The notes under the pieces are model-generated. The model ran no database searches, had not been told where the DNA came from, and saw only the letters and a program-made list of their open reading frames with translations. A stretch of DNA of 18,263 bases from Pseudomonadales bacterium. Lineage in GTDB: Bacteria > Pseudomonadota > Gammaproteobacteria > Pseudomonadales > Pseudohongiellaceae. A program made the position numbers and the translations under genes. The stretch lies in assembly GCA_022360535.1 (NCBI GenBank), contig JAKSCP010000239.1:1-18263 (forward strand). The letters are read 5' to 3'. Every line of letters begins with the position of its first letter. The stretch's first letter is position 1. Shown in pieces: positions 1 through 8,043 of this stretch.

Positions 1-1
1 C

Positions 2-421
2 AAACTCAAACTGTGTGCATCACAAGAGTATTTGGAACGTCGTGGAGTACCAAAGGTTCCCAATGATCTCAACGATCATACGCTGCTATACGGTAGGCAA
101 AGTAATGTTTGGTATTTCAATAGAGATGGCGATACTGAAGAGGTGACTATCGAACAAACAAATGAGCCATACGACTCTGTCGTGCATTATTATTCCGTTG
201 TCTCAGGGGTAGGGGTTGCCCTATTCCCAGAATGGGTGTCAGCCCCTTCTATCGCTTCCGGTTCTTTGGTCGCGTTATTGGATGATTACGACATCCATAC
301 CGAATCTCCCGCATTTTGTTCAGCCCATATAGTCACTGTAAGTAGAAATTATGCTAAGAAGACACGCTGCTTCATAGAATACCTGGTCAACGAGATGAGT
401 ACTCAATACAATTTGAGTTAA
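2..421 (+). CDS. LysR-family transcriptional regulator, C-terminal part
   Basis: This is the 3' end of a gene that begins left of the window; the frame is open from base 2, so the TTG at 32 is not a credible start. The visible 139 residues match the second half of a LysR-type effector-binding (PBP2) domain. The family signature 'LCASQEYLERRGVPKVPNDL' is typical of the CrgA/DsdC-like group, where it precedes a discharge of the form 'LxxHxxLLY'. A hydrophobic 'VVSGVGVALFPEWV' stretch matches the usual 'V..G.GIALLP..' element. The end, 'KTRCFIEYLVNEM', matches the common 'R.F.DFLV' helix. The DNA-binding HTH is outside the window, so neither target genes nor effector can be inferred. The next gene on the same strand starts 82 bases downstream and could be co-regulated, but nothing proves it. 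Confidence 0.85.
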   Translation, partial: KLKLCASQEYLERRGVPKVPNDLNDHTLLYGRQSNVWYFNRDGDTEEVTIEQTNEPYDSVVHYYSVVSGVGVALFPEWVSAPSIASGSLVALLDDYDIHTESPAFCSAHIVTVSRNYAKKTRCFIEYLVNEMSTQYNLS

Positions 422-503
422 GCTAAACAAGAGTTTCGAGAATGGCTAAATTCACTACTTTGCTAATAACCCACTTCAGCGAAGTATCAGCTCTTCTCAA
501 TAA

Positions 504-1118
504 GTGAGAATTTCATTGAATAAGATCAACACTATCGAAGAGTTGGAACAGCTCTATGACGCTGTGGTTCCTGGTGCACTAACTAAAGTCCGGAACCACA
601 TTTCGCCGAAATACAGGGAATGGATCGACAACTCCAACTTTCTCATTCTTGCAACTGTAGGACCGCAAGGAACTGATGCAAGCCCCAGAGGTGACATCGG
701 GCAGGCAGTCAAAATATTGGATGAGAAAACGATTTTGCTACCTGATTGGCGAGGCAATAATCGTTTGGATTCGTTGCGCAATATCATTGAAGATGGCCGT
801 GTAAGTTTGATGTTTATGGTTCCAGGTAGTAACAACGTTGTTCGTATTAATGGAACAGCAGCGCTTACAGCCCAGGAAGAGTTCACTTCCAAATTCAGCG
901 ACCGAAACAAGAGGCCTCGGTCTGTCATCGTTATCGAAGTTGTGGAAATCTATTTTCAGTGTGCGAAAGCGCTAATGCGCTCGAAACTCTGGCAATCGGA
1001 AGATCGCAGCAAGAAAGTACCAACGGCAGGTCAGTTTATCAGCGAGATCGATGATCAGTTTGACGGTAACGCTTACGACATTGGTTACGACGACTACGCG
1101 AAAGATCGAATGTGGTAA
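504..1118 (+). CDS. PPOX-type FMN-binding flavoprotein (pyridoxamine 5'-phosphate oxidase-like, MSMEG_1061/DR2398-like family)
   Basis: The 204-residue protein resembles the split-barrel FMN flavoproteins related to pyridoxamine phosphate oxidase. Visible family motifs are FLILATVG (46-53), SPRGD (60-64), LLPDWRGNNRLDSLRNI (78-94, normally lining the FMN phosphate) and a C-terminal CAKALMRSKLW (153-163). These match the MSMEG_1061-type PPOX family, whose members are cytosolic dimers of uncertain oxidoreductase activity; it is not a true PdxH. The GTG at 504 directly follows an in-frame TAA at 501 and has no good ribosome binding site. TTG at 516 is an alternative that would remove four residues. 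The gene stands alone: 82 bases after the LysR gene and about 280 bases before the next gene. The family call is firm; the substrate is unknown. Confidence 0.82.
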   Translation: MRISLNKINTIEELEQLYDAVVPGALTKVRNHISPKYREWIDNSNFLILATVGPQGTDASPRGDIGQAVKILDEKTILLPDWRGNNRLDSLRNIIEDGRVSLMFMVPGSNNVVRINGTAALTAQEEFTSKFSDRNKRPRSVIVIEVVEIYFQCAKALMRSKLWQSEDRSKKVPTAGQFISEIDDQFDGNAYDIGYDDYAKDRMW

Positions 1119-1203
1119 CCACGAATACCGATCCAGGAAGTGATCGCAACGGTCTGCCATCTGATAGCAGCCGTTTCTTCGCCTCACTGAGGACCCCACC
1201 ATC

Positions 1204-1242
1204 CAGCAAATGTTGCTGTTTGTTGGAAAAAGCTCCTTTTCC
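1204..1242 (+). terminator. Two adjacent small hairpins, possible weak terminator of the flavoprotein gene
   Basis: Two inverted repeats follow one another about 85 bases after the flavoprotein stop codon. The first is CAGCAA-atg-TTGCTG (1204-1218), followed by TTTGTT. The second is GGAAAA-agctcc-TTTTCC (1225-1242). Each has a 6-bp stem. The T-tracts are poor, so factor-independent termination is only a possibility. A perfect -35-like TTGACA at 1251-1256 follows, but no matching -10 box is seen at the right spacing. Confidence 0.3.
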
Positions 1243-1297
1243 CCTCTTGTTTGACACCTGAATTCAATTCTCTTTTCTTGCCACGGCTGAGGAAGAG

Positions 1298-1315
1298 GAA
1301 TATTTGCAAATATTC
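1298..1315. promoter_or_regulatory. 18-bp perfect palindrome, candidate operator of the membrane HTH gene
   Basis: GAATATTTGCAAATATTC is identical to its own reverse complement over all 18 bases and lies about 85 bases upstream of the HTH gene start. Further GAATA/TATTC half-sites follow at 1320-1325 (GTATTC), 1331-1335 (TATTC) and 1364-1369 (GAATAC, inverted relative to the one at 1320). The arrangement suits cooperative binding by a dimeric HTH protein, so autoregulation by the adjacent XRE-type protein is a reasonable inference. No protein-DNA evidence exists here. Confidence 0.45.
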
Positions 1316-1400
1316 GCCAGTATTCAATGTTATTCATCTTCTCATTCTTTGAGGAATGCTGAAGAATACGATTACTCCAAGCAGGCAGAGGGCGAAGCTA

Positions 1401-2249
1401 ATGCAATTCGGCGACAAAATAAGACTGCTAAGACAGGAAAGAAATTGGACTCAGCCGGAGCTCGCAGAAAAACTGAACATAGAGCAATCATGGCTATCCA
1501 AGGTTGAGAATAATAAGAACCTCCCGTCAAATGAGTTTGTCGTAGATTGTCTGGACGTTTTCGACATATCCATGAAGGAGCTTCTATCCGGGCTGGATTC
1601 AGCCTATCTCAACACACAACTCACCTCAATTTCAGTAATCCGACAGGCAATTGGAGATTCGCAATCGAAGCAATTCCACAGACGAAAGAAATGGCTAGTG
1701 TTGTCATCTGCAGCTTGTGTGCTCGGTGTGTCTTTTTGTTTGGCCGCCTGGATGAATTTGATCGCACCCAGCACAGTGCAACGTTATGTGTCGAATGGAG
1801 TTATCTATTCCGGAGAACCTCTGGAACTGTTTGACAACCCTCAACGGGCTTTGGTGCAACTAAATTTGTTCGATATTCCCGAAGATTTGGAACAGTACTA
1901 CGTCAGAGATAATAGAGTGGTTATTGCTACCGGGCCGCTCAAAGTGTTCCTTGACGAACAAAAAGGCGCTTTTGAACAAAAAATTCTCTCAAGGCATTCA
2001 GTTGAGGAGATCATTACCTATCAGGATGCCGGTGAATACTTGATTCGACCTTCAGAAGTCTCTGAAGGTGCGATTGATATCTACGGGAACGCGGCGTCTG
2101 AAGGGCGAAGAGTCTTTCATCTGCATTCTGCGATGAGCCCAAATCCCATAAATAGCGCAGTATGGATATCGGGGTTCTTATTATTTCTCGGCGGAATCTT
2201 CGGGTTTTTTGTTGATCATAGACTTTCAAGAATCGATTTTTCCTCGTAA
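1401..2249 (+). CDS. Membrane-anchored XRE-family HTH transcriptional regulator with periplasmic domain
   Basis: Residues 4-62 form a Cro/CI-type helix-turn-helix ('QPELAEKLNIEQSWLSKVEN'), typically cytoplasmic and DNA-binding. A basic stretch (RRKK, 94-97) precedes a hydrophobic segment at about 98-120. A soluble stretch of about 130 residues follows, with no family I recognise. A second hydrophobic segment at 253-271 leads into a short basic tail. Predicted layout: cytoplasmic HTH, periplasmic sensor-like region, cytoplasmic C-terminus. This would be a one-component transmembrane regulator, related to XRE proteins with membrane segments found in marine gammaproteobacteria. I chose ATG 1401 because AGAGGG sits about 8 bases upstream and the HTH then starts normally; an ATG at 1356 in the same frame would add 15 unlikely residues. 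The exported esterase gene follows after 35 bases, so the two are probably one operon. Confidence 0.78.
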   Translation: MQFGDKIRLLRQERNWTQPELAEKLNIEQSWLSKVENNKNLPSNEFVVDCLDVFDISMKELLSGLDSAYLNTQLTSISVIRQAIGDSQSKQFHRRKKWLVLSSAACVLGVSFCLAAWMNLIAPSTVQRYVSNGVIYSGEPLELFDNPQRALVQLNLFDIPEDLEQYYVRDNRVVIATGPLKVFLDEQKGAFEQKILSRHSVEEIITYQDAGEYLIRPSEVSEGAIDIYGNAASEGRRVFHLHSAMSPNPINSAVWISGFLLFLGGIFGFFVDHRLSRIDFSS

Positions 2250-2284
2250 TCATTCTTATTAGATCTGAAATGAGGGATTGACTG

Positions 2285-3337
2285 GTGAATCCAGGTAGAA
2301 AAAGCATCAAGACCTTGCTGGGAACTATAATCCTGCTGTCACTTAGTTCCTTTTCAGTCCATCTCATGGCACACGGACTACATTCGTACAATGTAGATGA
2401 AGAAACCGCACTCTTAACACTGCATATCCAATCACACATTCTCGATGAACAGAGGGAGTTTTATATTCAACTTCCGCTTAGTTATGAGGAGAAGCTAAAC
2501 GAGCGATTTCCGATATTGATTGCGCTCGATGCAGATTTAGAAAGAAGACCTTTCATACGCCAGGAGACTAGTTCTATTCTGAACGTCCTCCTCGATAGAC
2601 ACAAAATCCCCGAGTTGATTGTGTTGTATATACCAAATAAGTCAGCAGATACGAGAAGTCGTGATTTCACACCATCGCAAGATGCTGACGGATTCATGGA
2701 TTTCTTGGAGTTAGAGCTTCTCCCTCAGATTGAAGAGGAATATAGAGTCGATACACTCCGTATCGTCCACGGCCACTCAAGAAGTGCACTCTTCGCTACT
2801 CACGCCTTTTTGAACAGGCCGCATTTATTCAAGGCCATAATTGCCAGTAGCCCTGCCTACTGGCACGACGATCATGCTGAAGTTGGTTTTGCCCGCGAGA
2901 AGCTGCAATCGTTCGAAAAATTGGAGAACTATTTCTATTTCAACATTGGCGGAGAAGAAAACGAAATCATATCCAACTCATTCGACCGAATGCATTACAT
3001 TTTCAGAAAGTACGCACCCCAGGGATTGGAGTGGCGAGCTGATTTCGCAGAGTTCGAAACTCATGGAACCACGCGGCCATTGGGATTATATCTAGGGCTT
3101 CGCCAGTTCTTTTCTGACTGGAGCAACAGGTATTATGCAGTTGAGACGTGGCAGCGATTTGAACAACTGGGTGGCTTGGACCCATTCATCGAGAGTTTCG
3201 AGAGGCTTTCCGATAAATACGGGTTTGTCGTCAAACCAGCAGTACTAAAAGAGATAGGAGACTATTACTCTTCAATTGGGGAAGAATCAATATCACGTCA
3301 ATCTTATAACTTGCACAATTTGTATTTTCCGCAATAG
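2285..3337 (+). CDS. Exported alpha/beta-hydrolase esterase (Fes/IroE/esterase D-like, PF00756-type)
   Basis: The 350-residue protein begins with a signal peptide (basic MNPGRKSIK, hydrophobic core 10-27, possible cleavage after LMA29). Putative-esterase family landmarks follow: 'RFPILIALDAD' (74-84), 'RSRDFTP' (124-130, usual form R-T-R-D-L-T-P), nucleophile elbow G163-H-S165-R-S167, 'LFKAIIASSPAYWHDD' (181-196) and the late histidine in 'ETHGTT' (H260). Ser165 and His260 are the likely catalytic pair; the acid may lie near GGEENE (222-227). The nucleophile elbow ends in Ser rather than the usual Gly. About 70 helical residues after 280 extend beyond the core fold. GTG 2285 is the start: it follows an in-frame TGA at 2279 and has GAGGGA 7 bases upstream. 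Homologues hydrolyse ester-type siderophores or other carboxyl esters. The TonB receptor operon downstream favours a siderophore role, but that is inference. Confidence 0.8.
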   Translation: MNPGRKSIKTLLGTIILLSLSSFSVHLMAHGLHSYNVDEETALLTLHIQSHILDEQREFYIQLPLSYEEKLNERFPILIALDADLERRPFIRQETSSILNVLLDRHKIPELIVLYIPNKSADTRSRDFTPSQDADGFMDFLELELLPQIEEEYRVDTLRIVHGHSRSALFATHAFLNRPHLFKAIIASSPAYWHDDHAEVGFAREKLQSFEKLENYFYFNIGGEENEIISNSFDRMHYIFRKYAPQGLEWRADFAEFETHGTTRPLGLYLGLRQFFSDWSNRYYAVETWQRFEQLGGLDPFIESFERLSDKYGFVVKPAVLKEIGDYYSSIGEESISRQSYNLHNLYFPQ

Positions 3338-3512
3338 ATTAGTTCGCGTTAGCTTATAGCAGACCAGTGGCTAGACTTGCCCCGCTGTCGCTTTCTTAGA
3401 TCGTCCCATGATTCAAAACTAATTGCTCTTCGCCTCATATGCAGGACTTAGGGCGATAGTCCCACCGCAGAAACGTCTGATCGTCTTCTACCACCCACAG
3501 ACCCCTTTAGCG

Positions 3513-3551
3513 TTGAAGTTTCTCCTTCGAAAGATATGATATATCGTAACA
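3513..3551 (+). promoter_or_regulatory. Candidate promoter with overlapping Fur-like dyad, upstream of the receptor operon
   Basis: In the 274-base gap before the receptor gene, TTGAAG (3513-3518) and TATGAT (3535-3540) are spaced 16 bases apart, resembling a sigma70 promoter. The -10 box overlaps the dyad GATAT-gat-ATATC (3533-3545). Positions 3532-3546 agree with the Fur 7-1-7 consensus at about 8 of 14 bases, and a repressor site over the -10 would suit iron control. The match is weak. The rest of the gap (3338-3512) shows no gene, and I see no riboswitch there. The receptor's ribosome binding site is GAGGAAG at 3599-3605. Confidence 0.3.
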
Positions 3552-3611
3552 TTTCAAGGCAACAATCTGGAGAGTTGCCGCGGTTTATCTTAGTGAACGA
3601 GGAAGCAGAAA

Positions 3612-5717
3612 ATGGAAAGTGTCCGCAAAGAAGCATCATTGGTTACCTCAATAATTGCAGCATCACTAGTTGCTGGCGCTGCACAGGCACAGCAGGCGCA
3701 AGAAGTCGAAGAAATTCTGATCGTTGAAGAACGTATAAACTCGGGATATAGCGAAATTGAATCCAATGTTGGTTTCGGATTTCCCGCTGAACTCAGGCGC
3801 ATTCCGCAAAGTATCCAAGTTGTAAATAGCCGCCTGATAGATGACATCAAGCCGCTGAGTCTATCTGATATCGTGCGCAGCACCGGTGGTGCAAGTGCCG
3901 GACGCAACAGTGTAGAGCCATTCAGTTCATTCAAGGTTCGGGGATTTAGAGTCGGTCAAACGATTGTCGATGGCATTCGAAATACCAATTCGCTCAATAT
4001 CCAGGCAGAAGGGATAGCGAACATTGAGCGGGTAGAAATTCTCCGTGGTCCTGGTGGTGCGGTGTACGGGCTTAGTTCTCCCGGCGGTGTCATTAATGTA
4101 GTAACGCGTAAACCGCAATCCACTCCACGTTATGAAGCGAGTGTGACAGTCGGTAACTTCGATCATCGACAGATAGACGCAGATTTGACTGGCCCTGTTA
4201 CGGAGGATGGGGCACTGCGTTATCGTCTGATTGGTGGCTACGAGGAGCGTGACAGTTTCATAGATTTCATTGGCGTTGAGCGTTTTCAAATTTCACCGAG
4301 TTTGGAATGGGAGCATTCATCAGGAGCTGTTTTTCGTTATCAAGGAGACTACAGAGACCGCGAGGGACTTCGCTATATCTCTCTCCCGGTTCCGGGATCG
4401 TTGACAGGTGCAGATGTAATCGATCCGCCACTTTCCTTGTTCACCGGAGAGCCTGCGCAAGGTGATACTCTTTCCGAATCATTGATGCACACACTGTCAT
4501 TCGAAAAGGCTGGTGATGGTCCTAATATGGTGCATGCTTATGCGCGTTTCACTACTTCCGATTATGACCAACCTTCGGTGGCGCCGGCGAATATGGAAGA
4601 GGACGGCAGGACACTAAACCGCAGATACAATCGGTTTGTTGAAGATCAAGAAGAAACTATCGTAGGTATTCAAATCGTCCGCGAAGTAGAAATTGGCAAT
4701 TTGACACCAACAATTTCAGCCGGACTGGACTATGCAGATTGGACTTACGATTCTGTCTTTAATCGTGGTTCAGTTGCTCCCATCGATGTGCTTACGCCAG
4801 TTTATGGAGCGACAATTGGTAGTACCTTCGTTCTGGCCTCTTCAATCGATCAATTCAGACAACTGGGTGGCTACGTTCAGGGTGTCTTCGAGTTTGGCGA
4901 GGACGTGACCATGTTAGTCGGAACCCGGTGGGATCGCCTGGAGAACGACACAGAATCCGTACGCCGTAACCGGTCTGCCTCTACTACTGATACTGAGTTT
5001 TCTCCCAGGCTTGGTTTATCCTGGGAAGTCAGTCCAGGATTTGTGCCTTATGCGTCGTACAGTGAAACCTTTGAGGCGAATCCGAGTTTTGGTTCCATTC
5101 GTTCACCATCGGGTGCACTCTTCGGTCCTCAAGAAGGGCAACAATGGGAGGTAGGCGCGAAATTCGATGGTATTGATGGTCTGACATCAACAATCGCCTA
5201 TTTCAATATTGAATTGTCCAATGTACTAACTGCTGATCCAAGCGACCCTGCCTTTAGAATCCCTACAGGTGAGCAACGTTCCCGCGGATTCGAATGGTCT
5301 AACACCTGGCAGCCGGTGGACAATTTCACACTAATGGGAAATTACGCCTACACGGATGCAGAGGTTACTCAGGATACCAATCTTCCTGCAGGGACACCGT
5401 TGGAGAATGTCCCCGAGCACTCCATGAGACTTTGGGCGCGCTATGCTCGTGAGTTTGGAGAAGGCTGGATTGGGGGTGTTACCGGTGGGTGGACCAACAA
5501 TTCATCAGTTTTCATTGGCTTGGGAAATCCTATTGAAATTCCGCGATTTGACGTATGGGAGGCTGGTGCGTTTCTACAACGAGGGCCGTTGAGTTTCGAG
5601 CTCAAAATCGACAACGCTACCGATGAAGAGTACTTTCTTCGCGGTGCATTCGGTGGGAATGGAGTGGTTCCCGGCGATGCAAGACGTGTTCTTGTGACAA
5701 TGGCATGGCGCCCATAA
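3612..5717 (+). CDS. TonB-dependent siderophore-type outer-membrane receptor
   Basis: This 701-residue protein is a TonB-gated outer-membrane transporter. A signal peptide ends at AQA26, followed by a TonB-box-like EEILIVEER (33-41). The plug domain spans about 55-170, with 'RIPQSIQVV', 'FKVRGFRVGQTIVDGIRNT' and the classic 'IERVEILRGPGGAVYG...GGVINVVTRKP' ending. A beta-barrel of about 530 residues follows, including 'VPYASYSETFEANPSFG' and a late 'NATDEEYFLRG' motif. The protein ends in TMAWRP; many barrels end in an aromatic residue. Pattern and length fit the TonB-siderophore receptor subfamily (FhuA/FpvA-like), though the ligand cannot be deduced. ATG 3612 has GAGGAAG with 6-base spacing. 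It is first in a four-gene uptake operon, and its stop overlaps the binding-protein start by one base (TAATG). Confidence 0.92.
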   Translation: MESVRKEASLVTSIIAASLVAGAAQAQQAQEVEEILIVEERINSGYSEIESNVGFGFPAELRRIPQSIQVVNSRLIDDIKPLSLSDIVRSTGGASAGRNSVEPFSSFKVRGFRVGQTIVDGIRNTNSLNIQAEGIANIERVEILRGPGGAVYGLSSPGGVINVVTRKPQSTPRYEASVTVGNFDHRQIDADLTGPVTEDGALRYRLIGGYEERDSFIDFIGVERFQISPSLEWEHSSGAVFRYQGDYRDREGLRYISLPVPGSLTGADVIDPPLSLFTGEPAQGDTLSESLMHTLSFEKAGDGPNMVHAYARFTTSDYDQPSVAPANMEEDGRTLNRRYNRFVEDQEETIVGIQIVREVEIGNLTPTISAGLDYADWTYDSVFNRGSVAPIDVLTPVYGATIGSTFVLASSIDQFRQLGGYVQGVFEFGEDVTMLVGTRWDRLENDTESVRRNRSASTTDTEFSPRLGLSWEVSPGFVPYASYSETFEANPSFGSIRSPSGALFGPQEGQQWEVGAKFDGIDGLTSTIAYFNIELSNVLTADPSDPAFRIPTGEQRSRGFEWSNTWQPVDNFTLMGNYAYTDAEVTQDTNLPAGTPLENVPEHSMRLWARYAREFGEGWIGGVTGGWTNNSSVFIGLGNPIEIPRFDVWEAGAFLQRGPLSFELKIDNATDEEYFLRGAFGGNGVVPGDARRVLVTMAWRP

Positions 5718-6940
5718 TGAACTCTGTTTGGAAACTAATGCAGCCAACCCTGCTGTTGCTTGTGGTATCTCAGGCTTTTGCACAAGGAGAAAGCACGAGC
5801 CTTTCCAGTGAGTGTGTAGACGACTATGTGGAAGGGTTTGATTACTTTCCCGAAAAGGCACAACTGGATCATGCGCTTGGTTTCCAACTGACTTACCATC
5901 TGAATTACAAGGTTTTAACTGTTCAGTCACCACTTGCAACGACGGAAGATGTTGCTGATGTTATGGTTCTTGTTCAATGTGGGACACCTGCCCCATCTCT
6001 TGAAGGGGAGATCGCGAATGCGACTGTTATAACTGTACCGGCTAAGTCTATAGGTTCGAACGACGATCTCGCCCTCAATCGTGCCCGGACCCTTGGCGCT
6101 ACAGATCGGATTGTAGCAGTCGGAGGAAGTGGTATTTACGCCACTGAGGTTAGACAACGATGGGAATCCGAAGCAGCCGTTGCCATAGGAGAGTCCTTTC
6201 ACGGCCAACCTGACTATGAAAAACTGTTGGCTGTTGCGCCCGACGTCCTGTTTCTGTCCTCCGCTTCGCTAGCCCGTGCTGAATCTCTCCATCGCGCGCG
6301 TTCTCTCGGTCTGTCTGCGGTACCAAGTATGTCCTGGATGGAACCCACGGCTCTTGGCCAAGCGGAATGGCTGCAGGTAGTTGCGGCGTTTCTAAACGAA
6401 GAATCGCGCGCCAATAGCATCTTGGCGACAATAAAAGATCGTTACCAGGAGTTGTCATCTCTAGCGCAAGCACAAACTTCGACGCCATTGGTGGTTTGGC
6501 TGGACCCCGCGACACAACGAGGACAATGGGTTGTGCCGGAGTCCAATTGGCTAGCCACAATCATTACGGATGCGGGTGGAAGGACTCCGTGGACGAATTC
6601 GCAAGGCGCGGCTACCCGAATCGTAACTACAGAACAAATACTCGGCCTCAGTGGTGATGTACGTGCTTTGGTAACAACGACAGTATCCATGCGTGAACCT
6701 CGGACTATCGGCGGATTGATGGCCCTGCCAGCGATTCGGGACAGTCGGTTGTTCGACGTTCATCGACGTTCACGCCCCGAGCATAATGCTTACGATTGGT
6801 ATGAAAGTGCAGTGATTGAGGCTGACAAAGTGTTGGAGGATTTTATCGCACTGTTACATCCTGACCTGTTGCCGGGGCACGAGTTTCGGCACCTCCGACC
6901 AATCCTTGTCGGAACCGAAGGGAGTGAATCACTTCAATGA
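5717..6940 (+). CDS. Periplasmic substrate-binding protein of a metal-chelate ABC importer (FecB/FhuD/BtuF type)
   Basis: With ATG 5717 the protein has 407 residues and a clean signal peptide (MNSVWKLMQPTLLLLVVSQAFA, cut before QGES). The in-frame ATG at 5705 adds four residues and is possible. The 1-base TAATG overlap suggests translational coupling to the receptor. The mature part has two alpha/beta lobes joined by a long helix, as in type III binding proteins: 'VITVPAKSIG', 'LGATDRIVAVGG', 'YEKLLAVAPDVLFLSS' and 'WLQVVAAFLNEESRANSILATIKDRYQELSS'. Before the first lobe is an extra region of about 80 residues ('ECVDDYVEGFDYFPEKAQLDHA...YKVLTVQSP'). It is seen in a longer (about 380-410 aa) subgroup of these proteins. 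It should capture the ligand released by the receptor and deliver it to the FecCD permease. The specific ligand is unknown. Confidence 0.87.
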   Translation: MNSVWKLMQPTLLLLVVSQAFAQGESTSLSSECVDDYVEGFDYFPEKAQLDHALGFQLTYHLNYKVLTVQSPLATTEDVADVMVLVQCGTPAPSLEGEIANATVITVPAKSIGSNDDLALNRARTLGATDRIVAVGGSGIYATEVRQRWESEAAVAIGESFHGQPDYEKLLAVAPDVLFLSSASLARAESLHRARSLGLSAVPSMSWMEPTALGQAEWLQVVAAFLNEESRANSILATIKDRYQELSSLAQAQTSTPLVVWLDPATQRGQWVVPESNWLATIITDAGGRTPWTNSQGAATRIVTTEQILGLSGDVRALVTTTVSMREPRTIGGLMALPAIRDSRLFDVHRRSRPEHNAYDWYESAVIEADKVLEDFIALLHPDLLPGHEFRHLRPILVGTEGSESLQ

Positions 6941-8043
6941 TGGAAAGTAGCTTGTCTGACGACCCCGATCGACATGATCTGTCCGGGGTAGCAGAAAGCG
7001 GACTATGGCAAAATCGCTGCAATGTAGTTTTCGCGTTGTTGCTCTTCGCAATTGTCATAGTGTTCCTCCTGGCTCTTACCATCGGTTCGATTTCAATCCC
7101 CGTTGAGTCAGTTGTGCGTAGCTTGCTGGGCGCGGACTCTGCTAATCCCGTTTGGGACACCATACTGTGGGAGCTGCGGTTACCTCGGGCGATTACTGCA
7201 GCTTGTTGTGGTGCGGCGCTTGGTAGTTCCGGGCTGTTGCTGCAAACTTTATTTCGTAACCCGCTGGCTGGCCCCTGGGCATTGGGCCTTACGGGTGGTG
7301 CACAGCTAGGCGTCGCACTGGTCATTGCTACAGGTAGTGTGGTCGGTTCTTCTTTCTTGCTACGCCTTGATTTTCTCAGCGGGCTCGGAATTGTGACCGG
7401 AGCGATTATTGGTAGCAGCCTCATTGCGATCATAGTCTCTACTCTGTCTCGAAATGTGACCACCATGACTTTGCTGATTGCCGGCCTTATGCTCGGTTAT
7501 CTGGCCGAAGGGATGGTGAGTGTTGTGCTGCACTTTACTACCGAGATGCAGGGGCGTGTATTTGCGTCCTGGAATGATGGCAGTTTCAATGGCGTCGGCT
7601 GGGAGCAATTCCCAGTATTACTCACCTGTCTGACGCTAGGAACTTTATTATCACTGGGCCTGGTCAAACCACTTAATGCCCTGCTACTCGGGGAACAATA
7701 CGCAGCTTCTTTGGGGCTCCCGGTTACCCGCGCTCGTCTTGTCGTACTGGCCGGGGCTGTCATGCTTGCTGGTCCAGTCACAGCTTTCTGCGGGCCGGTA
7801 CTCTTTATTGGGATTATTGTGCCGCATATGGCACGAGGACTCTTCAACACATCTGATCATCGTATTTTAATGCCAGGCGCATTATTACTTGGCGCTATTG
7901 TAGCGCTCACCGCCGATCTAATCGTGCATTTGCCCTGGGAACGGCACTTCCTGCATTTGAATGCAGTAAATGCAGTGGTAGGTGCACCCTTTGTACTTTG
8001 GATTCTTTTGCGAAATCGCCACACGCGGGCCATGGAGATTTAA
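6937..8043 (+). CDS. FecCD-family ABC importer permease
   Basis: This 368-residue integral membrane protein matches the FecCD/BtuC permease family. Landmarks are 'LRLPRAITAACCGAALGSSGLLLQTLFRNPLAGPWALGLTGGAQLG', 'NVTTMTLLIAGLMLGYL', 'ASWNDGSFNGVGWEQF', 'LGLPVTRARLVVLAGAVMLAGPVTAFCGPVLFIGIIVPHMAR' and 'NAVVGAPFVLWILLRN', in the order expected for about ten transmembrane helices. The cytoplasmic loop around G-x-L-P (about 255-265) is the usual ATPase contact. The first 25-30 residues (acidic, soluble) are somewhat longer than usual. The start ATG overlaps the binding-protein stop (ATGA), and the ATPase gene abuts its own stop. Only one permease gene is present, so a homodimer is expected. Confidence 0.93.
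   Translation: MMESSLSDDPDRHDLSGVAESGLWQNRCNVVFALLLFAIVIVFLLALTIGSISIPVESVVRSLLGADSANPVWDTILWELRLPRAITAACCGAALGSSGLLLQTLFRNPLAGPWALGLTGGAQLGVALVIATGSVVGSSFLLRLDFLSGLGIVTGAIIGSSLIAIIVSTLSRNVTTMTLLIAGLMLGYLAEGMVSVVLHFTTEMQGRVFASWNDGSFNGVGWEQFPVLLTCLTLGTLLSLGLVKPLNALLLGEQYAASLGLPVTRARLVVLAGAVMLAGPVTAFCGPVLFIGIIVPHMARGLFNTSDHRILMPGALLLGAIVALTADLIVHLPWERHFLHLNAVNAVVGAPFVLWILLRNRHTRAMEI

Noticed and set aside
1251..1256. Perfect TTGACA as the -35 of the HTH gene promoter
   Set aside because: No -10-like hexamer occurs 16-18 bases downstream; the region is T/C-rich without a TATAAT match.
1298..1315. 18-bp palindrome as a Fur box
   Set aside because: The sequence does not fit the GATAATGATWATCATTATC pattern; a site for the adjacent HTH protein is simpler.
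972..1337. 121-residue minus-strand ORF over the end of the flavoprotein gene
   Set aside because: It overlaps a well-supported gene in another frame, has no recognisable motif, and its composition looks like an antisense shadow.
1304..1507. 67-residue plus-strand ORF overlapping the HTH gene start
   Set aside because: It runs in a different frame through the HTH coding region and reads as low-complexity charged residues without a domain.
3355..3500. GCCACTGG-like box on the minus strand near 3365-3372, suggesting a cobalamin riboswitch before the TonB receptor
   Set aside because: It is on the wrong strand for the receptor gene, and the other conserved B12-element boxes are not visible on either strand.
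3448..3639. 63-residue minus-strand ORF with a 'GSVGG' motif, considered as a double-glycine precursor for the C39 exporter
   Set aside because: It overlaps the receptor start and its promoter on the opposite strand, has no clear ribosome binding site, is over 7 kb from the exporter, and lacks a normal leader pattern.
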